This document shows, one piece after another, positions 1 to 7,361 of a DNA stretch of 64,000 bases (within the stretch, counting starts at the first letter, position 1; every line of letters begins with the position of its first letter). Both the position numbers and the translations under genes were made by a program. Origin of the DNA: Williamwhitmania taraxaci (GTDB taxonomy: Bacteria > Bacteroidota > Bacteroidia > Bacteroidales > Williamwhitmaniaceae); the NCBI RefSeq assembly GCF_900096565.1, contig NZ_FMYP01000010.1, positions 1 to 64,000 on the forward strand, in the 5' to 3' direction. The notes beneath the pieces are model-generated. The model was not told the origin of the DNA and ran no database searches. It saw only the letters and a program-made list of their open reading frames with translations.

Positions 1-22
1 AGCCTAAATGCACCTAAAAAAG

Positions 23-87
23 TGGCACAACTTCGACCGAAACGCCTGGCACAACTTGAACCGAAATGGGTGGCACAACTTCGACCG
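23..87. repeat. Three tandem 17-bp repeats at 24-bp period, insertion-sequence end
   Basis: The motif TGGCACAACTTCGACCG occurs at 23-39 and 71-87, and as TGGCACAACTTGAACCG (two mismatches) at 47-63. All three are in the same orientation and start exactly 24 bp apart. Regularly spaced direct repeats at a terminus are typical of IS21-family elements, where they bind the transposase. The body of the element must lie to the left of the window, so the family is inferred and not seen. The reading frame at 98-235 begins immediately inside the repeats, which suggests insertion into a gene. Confidence 0.6.
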
Positions 88-97
88 TTTTATCTAA

Positions 98-235
98 TTG
101 AAAGAAATCGAAGAAAAGGGTTGTGATATTTCCGAATATGAAGCCAAACTGGCAAGGCTCAACAAGCGGGTCGTAATCTTGGCAACCCAACTTGATCGAG
201 AACTCAAAAAAATAAGAGCGCCATACAGTATTTGA
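98..235 (+). pseudogene. Truncated C-terminal gene remnant next to IS end
   Basis: An open frame of 45 codons runs from a TTG at 98 to a TGA at 233-235, and a stop codon (TAA, 95-97) sits directly in front of it. The peptide is charged and probably helical (for example EAKLARLNKR and LDRELKKIRAP), like the tail of a larger protein. It abuts the insertion-sequence end repeats, so it is probably the 3' part of an interrupted gene. I do not recognise the parent family. It could also be a chance frame. Confidence 0.35.
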
Positions 236-567
236 TGATTTTAACTTATTTACTACAAAGTAGATTATTGGTATCGTCGTTCAGAACTCCCATCTATTTA
301 GGAAGATGCACAAACATTTTCTTGTCACGAATGCAGATCGTGTATTTATAGAGTGTTTCCTAACTAAAGAATGTGCGTATCTACCGATAGCATGCTGTTG
401 AAGAGATCTTTATGTTCTCTGATATATATGTAACAAAAACACTCTCAGAGTATAACTTCGAGAGCGTTTATGCTTTCTGTGTGCTTTTGGATAATTCGCT
501 GTATTTGATGTCTTTGGATTTGAAGTTTAATGATTTAGTTAGTGGTGTTAACGTTTATTTTCTTGTT
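236..567. other. Non-coding stretch, nothing recognised
   Basis: No convincing reading frame, RNA gene or repeat was found. The stretch is AT-rich and separates the gene remnant from the convergent end of the FMN-protein gene. A weak imperfect inverted pair around 440-470 (CTCTCAGAG and TTCGAGAG) could be terminator debris but has no good T-tract. Confidence 0.4.
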
Positions 568-960
568 TTATAGCATTTGCTTTGCGTTCACAACACTTAT
601 TTCTAGCACTCTTGTCAGAAAAGAGAATTTGTTTTTCATCATATCATATTCGTCTCCTGATTCGATATATTTGGCTTTACCTGTTATGATAAAACCGGTT
701 CCCGGATAATCCTTATGACCAAGAACATTTTTGGTGCCTAATGATATTTTAACAGTGCTATTAACCTCTACGTTTTTTTGTGTTTTCCTGAAACCATATG
801 CGGGAATTAATATTCGCTCATCATCAGTTATTACTAGGTAGGAGTTCCATGTATTCACTATATGCGGTTCTATTCCCCACGACATTATTGCGACAACACC
901 TTCATGTTGCAGTACTTCAAAAAATTTGGCTGAAAGTTTCTTATCCTCGCTCATCTTCAT
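568..960 (-). CDS. Pyridoxamine 5'-phosphate oxidase-like FMN-binding protein
   Basis: This 130-residue protein matches the small split-barrel flavoprotein family related to pyridoxamine phosphate oxidase. Visible features are the N-terminal helix with HEGVVAIM, the strand stretch NTWNSYLVITDD, the FRKTQKNVEVN segment and GTGFIITGKAKYIESG, which follow the usual order of the fold. Members bind FMN and act in flavin or redox reactions; the substrate cannot be read from sequence. The gene is the last of a minus-strand group, about 40 bp behind a tiny winged-helix protein and downstream of a Crp/Fnr regulator. That context suggests a redox or stress-responsive small flavoprotein. The stop is TAA at 568-570. 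Confidence 0.75.
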   Translation of the reverse strand: MKMSEDKKLSAKFFEVLQHEGVVAIMSWGIEPHIVNTWNSYLVITDDERILIPAYGFRKTQKNVEVNSTVKISLGTKNVLGHKDYPGTGFIITGKAKYIESGDEYDMMKNKFSFLTRVLEISVVNAKQML

Positions 961-999
961 GATTTTAAATTATTACTCGTTACTAATCAAAATTGGCAC

Positions 1000-1176
1000 C
1001 TATTTAGGCTGCCAGTAGCATCTTTTAGGTGAAACAATCAGACCCTCATTTTTTAACAGAGTCATGGTCTTGTCAACAATCTTACGATCAAGGCCTGTGA
1101 GATCGACAATTTTCCCTGCGTTTAATGGCGTTCCATCTTTTTTCATAGCCTCCAGAATGACTTCTTTTGCTTCCAT
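1000..1176 (-). CDS. 58-residue winged-helix protein
   Basis: A small frame starts at ATG (1174-1176 on the complementary strand) and ends with TAG at 1000-1002, giving 58 residues. The sequence reads as a compact helix-turn-helix: MEAKEVILEAMKKDG, then TPLNAGKIVDLTGLDRKIVD as the turn and recognition helix, then TLLKNEGLIVSPKRCYW as a wing. It is too short to carry another domain. It sits about 40 bp upstream of the FMN-protein gene and probably shares its transcript. Proteins of this type are found beside redox enzymes in Bacteroidetes, but its DNA target is unknown. Confidence rests on the clear fold pattern and the tight spacing. Confidence 0.7.
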   Translation of the reverse strand: MEAKEVILEAMKKDGTPLNAGKIVDLTGLDRKIVDKTMTLLKNEGLIVSPKRCYWQPK

Positions 1177-1260
1177 TTTAGTTTTTATTAGAATGAAAAT
1201 ACAACTGCAAAATTAATCACACAGGAGATTCATGAAATTAAGCTGGTTTAAGAAACGGTA

Positions 1261-1836
1261 TTATAATTTCTTTTTTCTCAGTTCACTTACGTATTCAGGG
1301 GTAAGTCCAAGATAAGACGCAATCATGTATTGTGGTACGCGTTGATTGAAATCAGGGAATGAGGCTACGAAGTGCTGATAAAACTCCTCCTTGGACATTT
1401 GGTATTGTAATTTTGCTCTATGCTGTGAGGCAGCTACCGCTTTTTGCATGATTATCCTGAAGTATTTCTCTAGTTGTGGCATCTCTATGAGCAACTCATC
1501 ATATATATGGCTATCAATTGTTAATATTTTTGACTTTTCAATGGCTTGGATATAATAGTCAGAATGGCTTTTATTCATAAAACTAAAGTAGTCGGACAAC
1601 CACCAGTTTTCTATTGCGAATTGTGTAATCTGTTCGGATAACCTTTTGTTAATAAAGTACATTCGCAAGCATCCTTTTTCAACAAAATACATTGACTGAC
1701 ATACTTGACCTTCTTTTAGTATGAACTCATTTTTCTCTAAAACAGTACATTTAACGGATTTCTCTAAAACTAAAATTTCATCTTCGCCAAGATGAACATG
1801 CTTTCTAATATTTGTAATCAAATTAGTAGGATTCAT
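1261..1836 (-). CDS. Crp/Fnr-family transcriptional regulator
   Basis: The 191-residue protein has the Crp/Fnr layout: an N-terminal cyclic-nucleotide-binding-like beta roll (about residues 25-115, with FILKEGQVCQSMYFVEKGCLR), a long dimer helix, and a short C-terminal helix-turn-helix (IASYLGLTPEYVSELRKK). This matches the common Bacteroidetes subgroup whose DNA-binding end is shorter than in E. coli Crp. No N-terminal Cys cluster is seen, so it is not an Fnr-type Fe-S sensor by sequence. It precedes the winged-helix and flavoprotein genes on the same strand and may control them. The ligand is unknown. Confidence 0.85.
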   Translation of the reverse strand: MNPTNLITNIRKHVHLGEDEILVLEKSVKCTVLEKNEFILKEGQVCQSMYFVEKGCLRMYFINKRLSEQITQFAIENWWLSDYFSFMNKSHSDYYIQAIEKSKILTIDSHIYDELLIEMPQLEKYFRIIMQKAVAASQHRAKLQYQMSKEEFYQHFVASFPDFNQRVPQYMIASYLGLTPEYVSELRKKKL

Positions 1837-2256
1837 GCTTTAATATAGTTGTTAATGCTCGATTGCTAGGTTTTGGCTAAGGACATCTGTAGCACCCTGA
1901 TTCTACCCTAAGCCGAATCGAAGGTAGGGAAATCTTTTGAAACGTTTTTCCAGTCCACTTTTCTTGTCTCCAATCTATCGTTTTTTTTTATTGTGTAAAT
2001 TACTCTATTTGAATGCAGGGATAAGCCTTTCGTGAAAAATGTATTTCGTCCTGTTTGAGTTACCAATTATTTGTGCGTTACGGAAATATATGGTTGTATA
2101 GATTAACTCGGCTGTAGGTTGTAGAAAGGCTTTAGCAATGGTTGCCTTTTTTGTTTTTTTGTATCTTAGGAACATCATCGCGTAGCCCATTTTACGTGTG
2201 ATGCTGTTGTAATTAATTTAGATCAATGAAAAAGCTGTCCAACGTCAACTACTAAG
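1837..2256. other. Intergenic region between divergent units
   Basis: This stretch lies between a minus-strand Crp/Fnr gene and the plus-strand cluster beginning at 2257, so it should hold both promoters. I found no clear TAnnTTTG element or palindrome. A 61-codon minus-strand frame at 2005-2190 has no recognisable family and is not called as a gene. A nine-codon frame MKKLSNVNY at 2226 overlaps the next gene's leader and is likely chance. Confidence 0.4.
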
Positions 2257-2589
2257 TTGTTTTACCTGTGGCTTTGTTTCGTTGGGTTGGCTTTCGTAGG
2301 CGTATCTTTGTGTCGTTATAAATCAGGACATTTCAAATACTACAATAGAATGAGCGAGACATGTAAAACCAAGAGCAGTCCAAAGTCCTTCAAGGAATTG
2401 ATACGCTCTTCCTTTTTCTGGAAACCTGCACTGGGTGTGATTATTGGTGGGACGTTAGGCTTTGTTTATTACCACTTCGTGGGTTGTTCCTCTGGTTCGT
2501 GTGCTATCACCAGCAATCCATATTTAAGTATTGCCTTCGGATCCGTCCTCGGTCTGTTTGTAACCAATAGCCCTTGTAAAACATGCTAG
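2257..2589 (+). CDS. DUF6132-type small membrane protein
   Basis: The 110-residue protein appears to start at TTG 2257; a stop upstream in frame (2227-2229) leaves little room for another start. A first hydrophobic segment covers about residues 1-18, followed by a polar stretch. The end (about residues 55-105) holds two more membrane segments linked by FVGCSSGSCAITSNPY. That loop is the signature of the DUF6132 membrane family, whose function is unknown and which often lies near thiol or metal genes. Extra cysteines occur near residue 36 and in the C-terminal CKTC. It opens the plus-strand thiol-rich cluster, 24 bp before the methyltransferase. Confidence 0.65.
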   Translation: MFYLWLCFVGLAFVGVSLCRYKSGHFKYYNRMSETCKTKSSPKSFKELIRSSFFWKPALGVIIGGTLGFVYYHFVGCSSGSCAITSNPYLSIAFGSVLGLFVTNSPCKTC

Positions 2590-2613
2590 TGCACCATTAA
2601 CAATGAATCGATT

Positions 2614-3264
2614 ATGGAAATTAAAGAGATAAACAATAGGTATAGCGAATTGGCCGAGTCGGATTGTTGCCTCTCTTGTGGTGGCGCCATTAACTATGCC
2701 GAGCCTTTAACCGGCGAGGTTTGCGTGGACCTGGGAAGCGGTCGCGGGACCGATGTGCTGCGCATGGCCGAATCGGTTGGTGAAACAGGATTCGTCTATG
2801 GCATCGACATCTCCGATGGTATGCTCGAAAAGGCACGCCAGAATGCCGCTAAGTTTAATGCGACAAACGTAAAATTTGTGCGTAGTGGACTCGAAAGTCT
2901 CGAATTACCCGATAGGGTAGCCGACCTAGTCATCTCCAACTGCACTATCAACCATGCGGCAAACAAGCAGGCGGTATGGGACGAGATATACCGCATCCTG
3001 AAGAAGGGCGGCCGGTTTGTGATTAGCGATATCTACTCCACCACGACCGTGCCCGACGAGTATCGGAACGATCCCGTGGCCATTGCCGAATGCTGGGCCG
3101 GATCGGTAACGCGCGAAGAGTATTTAAAACAGCTCGATAATGCCGGTTTTTCTTCCGTTAGCATTTTGGAGGAATCGGCCCCCTACGATAAGGGGAAAAT
3201 TAAAGTGGCCAGCTGGACCATTGCTTCAAAGAAACCTAAAGGTGGTTGCAGCTGTGGTTGTTAA
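2614..3264 (+). CDS. ArsM-like SAM-dependent methyltransferase with Cys-rich tail
   Basis: This 216-residue class I methyltransferase has SAM motif I at residues 38-47 (VDLGSGRGTD), GIDISDGML near 63-71, and the motifs expected for the arsenite methyltransferase group: SNCTINH (Cys110) and AECWAGSVT (Cys160), which match two of the arsenic-binding cysteines. The N-terminus adds DCCLSCGG (Cys18, 19, 22) and the C-terminus ends GGCSCGC (Cys212, 214, 216). Family knowledge points to methylation of arsenite or another thiophilic substrate. In this cluster the substrate could instead be the modified Cys peptide or its metal adduct, which is inference. No arsenite pump or ArsR repressor lies nearby, which weakens a plain arsenic-resistance role. 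Confidence 0.75.
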   Translation: MEIKEINNRYSELAESDCCLSCGGAINYAEPLTGEVCVDLGSGRGTDVLRMAESVGETGFVYGIDISDGMLEKARQNAAKFNATNVKFVRSGLESLELPDRVADLVISNCTINHAANKQAVWDEIYRILKKGGRFVISDIYSTTTVPDEYRNDPVAIAECWAGSVTREEYLKQLDNAGFSSVSILEESAPYDKGKIKVASWTIASKKPKGGCSCGC

Positions 3265-3343
3265 GGGTTTTTAACGCTTAAATGTTTAGAAGTGAGCCAA
3301 GAATGGTTTATATTAGTTGAATAATTTCTTAATACGCGTAACG

Positions 3344-3442
3344 ATGAAAAGTTTGATCAAAAAGAAGAAGGTTGAAGTGGCTGCTAAGGTTGCGCAATGC
3401 TGCGCAAAAGTTTCAACGAAGCTTGCTGGTTGCCACGATTAG
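3344..3442 (+). CDS. 32-residue Cys peptide, candidate RiPP precursor
   Basis: The short frame from ATG 3344 to TAG 3440-3442 encodes 32 residues. It begins MKSLIKKKK, continues with a small-residue helix-like stretch, and carries a CC pair at Cys19-Cys20 plus a terminal GCHD with Cys30 and His31. It sits directly upstream of a radical SAM/SPASM enzyme and directly downstream of a methyltransferase, the usual place for a precursor peptide. The basic leader-like start and the Cys-rich second half fit a leader-core layout. From memory, short peptides called CbpA beside rSAM enzymes called CbpB have been catalogued in anaerobes; whether this is one of them I cannot confirm. A product has not been seen in sequence alone. 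Confidence 0.65.
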   Translation: MKSLIKKKKVEVAAKVAQCCAKVSTKLAGCHD

Positions 3443-3461
3443 TTTTAATGTAGAATAGGGT

Positions 3462-3507
3462 AGGGTGGATTTGCAGCTTTGTCCTTAAACTGTTGCATGT
3501 CCGCCCT
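3462..3507 (+). promoter_or_regulatory. Stem-loop between precursor peptide and maturase
   Basis: AGGGTGGA at 3462-3469 pairs with TCCGCCCT at 3500-3507 (seven Watson-Crick pairs and one G-U). The loop has further partial pairing (GCAG with CTG..GC). It lies 20 bp after the peptide stop and 32 bp before the radical SAM start, and is followed by a pyrimidine-rich but not pure T run. A partial terminator or RNA-stabilising hairpin at this place would give more precursor than maturase, as in other RiPP operons. This role is inferred. Confidence 0.45.
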
Positions 3508-3539
3508 CTCTGTTTCTCTTGGATTTTAAGCTATTAACT

Positions 3540-4862
3540 ATGATTTTTTCCAAGCACAATATATTCTCAAAAATAAAGGACTCTAAGAACTCCTTTGTCG
3601 TAAACCTGCTCACTGGTAATGCCGATATTGTTAGTCCTGCCGATGCTGAACGTATCAGCAAGCTGCGGAATAGTGAGGTCGCTGTCGATGATACGCTCCT
3701 TGCCGAGCTGTCGGAGAAGGGGTATTGGGTCGATGAAAAGGAGGAGGCAAAGCTCTACCGGAGCAAGTATCTCGATTTTGTCGATAGCCGCGACGATGAT
3801 GAAATCCAACTTTTTTTCGTTACCAACTACAGCTGCAACTTCGCATGTTCCTACTGCTATCAGGATGAATATGCCCCATCGGAAGGTTCTCTAACCAACG
3901 AAATCATCGATTCGTTCTTCCGGTATATTCAAGCCGAATTTGCGGGTCGAAAAAAATATATTACCGTTTTTGGTGGGGAACCACTACTGAATTCGCCCAA
4001 GCAGCGGGAGCTTATTGCTTACCTTATTGAACAGGCCAATGCTGCCAACCTCGACGTTAGCTTTGTTACCAATGGTTATTCGCTGGCCGATTATATCGAT
4101 ATTCTGAAGCAAGGGCATGTTCGTGAGATACAGATTACCCTCGATGGAACCGCTGCCGTGCACAATAGTCGTCGCCTGCTGAAAGGTGGGGGCGGCACCT
4201 TCGATAAGATTATTGAGGGTATCGATGCTTGCATTGCCGCGAAGGTAGTTGTTAATCTTCGCATGGTAGTGGACAAGGATAATATTGGAAACCTACCGGA
4301 GTTGGCCCGCTTTGCTATCGATAAGGGTTGGACTTCGAGTGCCTACTTCAAAACACAAATTGGTCGCAACTACGAGCTGCACCATTGCCAGTCGACCCCT
4401 GGGAAGCTCTTTAGCCGAGTTTCGCTCTACGAGCAACTATTTGAGTTGATTAAGCAACATCCTCATATTGTTGAGTTTTATAAGCCGGCCTACTCTATTT
4501 CGAAGTTTCTCTCCGAAAATGGTACGCTGCCCGAACCGTTGTTTGATTCCTGCCCGGCCTGCAAATCGGAATGGGCGTTCGACTATACCGGACATATATA
4601 CTCCTGCACGGCAACCGTTGGAAAGGCCGACGAATCGCTAGGCACATTCTACCCCGCGATTTCACGCAAGGCAGATTTGATAAGCGCTTGGGAAAATCGC
4701 GATGTTACTACCATTTCCGAGTGTAATGACTGCAGCATGCAGTTGGCATGTGGTGGCGGGTGCGGATCGATTGCTAAAAACAGAACCGGTAGCGTATGCT
4801 CGTCCGATTGTCGTCCTGTAAAGGAGTTGCTCGAGTTAGGGTTTGCCTCATATTTTGAGTGA
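3540..4862 (+). CDS. Radical SAM/SPASM peptide maturase
   Basis: Starting at ATG 3540, the protein has 440 residues (a TTG at 3519 would add seven). Residues 1-90 form an N-terminal peptide-recognition-like region. The SAM [4Fe-4S] motif is C99-x3-C103-x2-C106, with GGEP at 145-148. The C-terminal SPASM domain is complete: C341-x9-G-x4-C356, then C395-x2-C398-x5-C404-x3-C408, then C420 and C424, with C338 just before. SPASM enzymes mostly modify ribosomal peptides, making thioether or C-C links. The 32-residue Cys peptide upstream is the obvious substrate. The stop at 4860-4862 is one base from the next ATG at 4864, which implies translational coupling. Confidence 0.9.
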   Translation: MIFSKHNIFSKIKDSKNSFVVNLLTGNADIVSPADAERISKLRNSEVAVDDTLLAELSEKGYWVDEKEEAKLYRSKYLDFVDSRDDDEIQLFFVTNYSCNFACSYCYQDEYAPSEGSLTNEIIDSFFRYIQAEFAGRKKYITVFGGEPLLNSPKQRELIAYLIEQANAANLDVSFVTNGYSLADYIDILKQGHVREIQITLDGTAAVHNSRRLLKGGGGTFDKIIEGIDACIAAKVVVNLRMVVDKDNIGNLPELARFAIDKGWTSSAYFKTQIGRNYELHHCQSTPGKLFSRVSLYEQLFELIKQHPHIVEFYKPAYSISKFLSENGTLPEPLFDSCPACKSEWAFDYTGHIYSCTATVGKADESLGTFYPAISRKADLISAWENRDVTTISECNDCSMQLACGGGCGSIAKNRTGSVCSSDCRPVKELLELGFASYFE

Positions 4863-4863
4863 A

Positions 4864-5415
4864 ATGGACTGCACTAAATGTAATACCAAAAATTGCAGGG
4901 CAACGGGTTCCTGTAACGCCCAAAAGTTTGATTCGGAGGCGTTGAAGGTAACCTACGGTTTGCCCGATAATCAAAACATAATTCAAGCGGCAGCAAACCT
5001 CGTGGATAATGGCCGAGCCGGAACGCTATCGCGCTTGCAGGAGATTGTTGAGTTTTCAACGAGTATGCGTTTTCACCGTATTGGAATTGCATATTGCTAT
5101 GGTATGGAGGCGGATGCCGCCTTGGTAGCCCAATTTCTTCGGGAAAATGGGTTTAAAACGATTCCAGTTTCTTGCACTACCGGAGGCTTTAAGCAATCGG
5201 AGGTTAATGCAACCAGTGAGATTCAGTCGGTGTCGTGTAATCCGTTTGCCCAAGCGGAACAACTCAATCTTGAATCGGTTGATCTAACCCTCACTATGGG
5301 GCTGTGCTTAGGCCACGACATACTATTTCAGAAACAAATTCAATCACTTACCACAACCTTAGTTGTAAAGGATCGGGTTCACAACAATAATCCGATACAC
5401 GCAGTAAGGAATTAA
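4864..5415 (+). CDS. DUF1847 cysteine-rich protein
   Basis: The ATG at 4864 follows the maturase stop by one base and gives 183 residues; an upstream TTG at 4843 would overlap the maturase and is less likely. The N-terminus has a Cys cluster (MDCTKCNTKNCR, then SCN: Cys3, 6, 11, 17) likely to bind metal or an Fe-S cluster. The rest follows DUF1847: an alpha/beta region with RIGIAYCYGMEADA, ATSEIQSVSCNPFAQAE and a late TMGLCLGHD. The function of DUF1847 is unknown. Its position inside the peptide operon suggests thiol, metal or export-related handling of the product. Confidence 0.8.
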   Translation: MDCTKCNTKNCRATGSCNAQKFDSEALKVTYGLPDNQNIIQAAANLVDNGRAGTLSRLQEIVEFSTSMRFHRIGIAYCYGMEADAALVAQFLRENGFKTIPVSCTTGGFKQSEVNATSEIQSVSCNPFAQAEQLNLESVDLTLTMGLCLGHDILFQKQIQSLTTTLVVKDRVHNNNPIHAVRN

Positions 5416-5433
5416 ACTGAAATTAAAATTAAA

Positions 5434-6702
5434 ATGAGAGAGATAACGTCATCCGAATTCGATAAAGAAGTGCTTGCTGGTGGCAAGGTAGTAGTCGATT
5501 TTTATTCTACCGAATGTCCTCCCTGTGAAGCATTGGCTCCCAAGTTCGATGGGCTATCCGACCTTTATGGTAAAGATATTAAGTTTGTTAAGATGTTTCG
5601 TCAGCAAAACAAAGCGCTTGCCGAGCAGCTGGGGGTTAAATCTTCGCCCACATTACTGTTTTTTGATAATGGTGCGCAGGTGGGTGGTATGCTTGCTGGT
5701 GGAATCAAGCGCAGCGATATTATCCATCGGCTCGATGCCATGCTCCCTGCTCAACGGGTGACGGAGATAAAGGCGCACTTAAAACCTACCGTTTCGGAGT
5801 TTGATGTGATTATTCTTGGAGCTGGTCCTGGTGGACTTACCGCCGGGCTCTACCTCTGTCAGGCTAAGATCAATACCGTGCTCGTGGACGTTGCTCTTCC
5901 TGGCGGACATGTTTCCACAACCCACGAAGTTTCGAACTATCCGGGCTTTATTGAGCCGCAGGCGGGCTATATGCTCTCGCATAATATGTCGGAGCAGACC
6001 AAGCAGTGTGGCACCACCTATAAAGTGGCAGTGGATGTAACCAAGATCGATCTGGAAAAGAAGGAGGTGGTGATTGATGAGTTCGAAACCATTCGAGCAA
6101 AGAAAATTATTATTGCTACGGGCACCTCGCCTAACCTGATGGGCGTTCCCGGTGAGAAGGAACTTAAAGGCAAGGGTATTTCCTACTGCGCCACCTGCGA
6201 TGCCAAGTACTATGGCGATAAGGAGGTTGTGGTTATCGGTGGCGGTAACTCCGCAGTGGAAGAAGCCGATTTCATTAGTAAGTTTGCCGGTAATATCACG
6301 ATGGTGCACCAGTTCGGCGCCTTTACGGCCAACAAGCAAGCTCAAGCAAAGTTGCTCGCCAACCCCAAAGTTGCTACGCTATTTGAGCATGAGCCGAGGT
6401 CGTTTGTCCGCCATGGCGATAAGATCATTACTGAGGTGGAGGATCTGAAAACGAAAAAGGTCTCGAAGCTGGTGGCCGATGGTGTTTTCGTGTTTATTGG
6501 AATGAAGCCGAATATTGAGTTGTTCAAAGATAAGTTGGCGCTCGACAGCTGGGGTTACATTAAAACCGACGAGGATATGCGTACCAGCATGCCCGGGGTG
6601 TTTGCTGTTGGCGATGTCATTAGTAAAAAATACCGGCAGATTACCACGGCAGTTGCCGATGGAACTATTGCCGCCATTGCTATTGCAAAGGAACTGAATT
6701 AA
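5434..6702 (+). CDS. Thioredoxin-thioredoxin reductase fusion
   Basis: The 422-residue protein joins a thioredoxin domain (about residues 1-105, active site C28-P-P-C31) to a complete low-molecular-weight thioredoxin reductase (about 123-422). The reductase part shows the FAD motif GAGPGG at 129-134, the active pair C252-A-T-C255, the NADPH motif GGGNSA at 269-274 and a final GDV near residue 396. The order, thioredoxin first, is the reverse of the better-known reductase-thioredoxin fusion of mycobacteria. CPPC in place of CGPC suggests a shifted redox potential. In this operon it would supply electrons to a thiol-rich partner, perhaps the Cys peptide or its metal adduct (inferred). Confidence 0.9.
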   Translation: MREITSSEFDKEVLAGGKVVVDFYSTECPPCEALAPKFDGLSDLYGKDIKFVKMFRQQNKALAEQLGVKSSPTLLFFDNGAQVGGMLAGGIKRSDIIHRLDAMLPAQRVTEIKAHLKPTVSEFDVIILGAGPGGLTAGLYLCQAKINTVLVDVALPGGHVSTTHEVSNYPGFIEPQAGYMLSHNMSEQTKQCGTTYKVAVDVTKIDLEKKEVVIDEFETIRAKKIIIATGTSPNLMGVPGEKELKGKGISYCATCDAKYYGDKEVVVIGGGNSAVEEADFISKFAGNITMVHQFGAFTANKQAQAKLLANPKVATLFEHEPRSFVRHGDKIITEVEDLKTKKVSKLVADGVFVFIGMKPNIELFKDKLALDSWGYIKTDEDMRTSMPGVFAVGDVISKKYRQITTAVADGTIAAIAIAKELN

Positions 6703-6721
6703 TCATTAATACCTACCGACC

Positions 6722-7129
6722 ATGAATGCAAATAGACTAATCATTGAGCATGTAAGCCCTTATGACGTGACCACTACTGTTGAAAAGTTGGTGGCCGTAG
6801 CAACCTTAAAGGAATGGCAGAACCCTGCTATTCACAATCTGCAGCAATCGTTGGCTAAAGCAGGCAAAGAGGTACTGCCTGTTCAGGTGATCGAGATTTG
6901 CAAGCCTGAGTATTCGGGAAAAATGCTCGAGAAAAGCGACGAGCGTATCGTTTCGGTAATGATGCCTTGCCGCATTTCCGTTTACGAGAAAGAGGATGGT
7001 AAGACATACGTAGCCCTACTGAACATGGTAGATATGGTAACCGGACTATCGCCTGTGGCATTGGAGGCAATAAGCGGTGCCACCAAAGAGTCGATGGAGA
7101 TTGTTAAATCTGTGATTGGGCCTTTTTAA
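6722..7129 (+). CDS. DUF302 family protein
   Basis: The 135-residue protein reads as a DUF302 domain: an N-terminal strand-helix unit, VLPVQVIEICKPEYSGKML as the central strand with the conserved Cys-Pro, MMPCRISVYEKEDGKTYV with a second Cys, and a late helix. DUF302 proteins are small cytosolic proteins of unclear function and are sometimes linked to thiol oxidation or sulfur globules. The two Cys could form a redox or metal pair. It is the last gene of the plus-strand cluster, 19 bp behind the thioredoxin fusion, and is followed by a strong terminator. Confidence 0.75.
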   Translation: MNANRLIIEHVSPYDVTTTVEKLVAVATLKEWQNPAIHNLQQSLAKAGKEVLPVQVIEICKPEYSGKMLEKSDERIVSVMMPCRISVYEKEDGKTYVALLNMVDMVTGLSPVALEAISGATKESMEIVKSVIGPF

Positions 7130-7152
7130 AACCGAGTTATATTGTGATCAAG

Positions 7153-7189
7153 CAATGGCCAGCAGCAATGCTGGCCATTGTTGTTTTTT
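7153..7189 (+). terminator. Rho-independent terminator of the thiol-peptide cluster
   Basis: CAATGGCCAGCA (7153-7164) pairs perfectly with TGCTGGCCATTG (7169-7180) around the loop GCAA, followed by TTGTTTTTTA. It lies 24 bp after the DUF302 stop and marks the end of the 2257-7129 unit. Confidence 0.9.
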
Positions 7190-7361
7190 AACCTCTATGC
7201 TCTCGCCTACATATAAATGGCTTCTTGGATTGGCTTCTTGTGCTATTCCGAAGTTTAGCAAATTGTGTTGTCTTGTAGGCTTCGGCTAATGATTCCTTCC
7301 AAGGATACATTACTCTTCTCTACGTCTACTCGTTTTCTTACCATGCAAAAGTTTAAAATGC

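Noticed and set aside
2005-2190. 61-codon minus-strand frame upstream of the peptide cluster
   Set aside because: No recognisable domain, odd composition and no plausible promoter or partner; most likely chance in an AT-rich gap.
2614-3264. Arsenic-resistance operon
   Set aside because: Only an ArsM-like gene is present; no arsR, acr3/arsB or arsC is nearby, and the neighbours point to peptide modification.
5779-6345. Long antisense frame inside the thioredoxin-reductase gene
   Set aside because: It is a shadow of a strongly coding gene on the other strand with FAD and NADPH motifs; its own translation has no recognisable domain.
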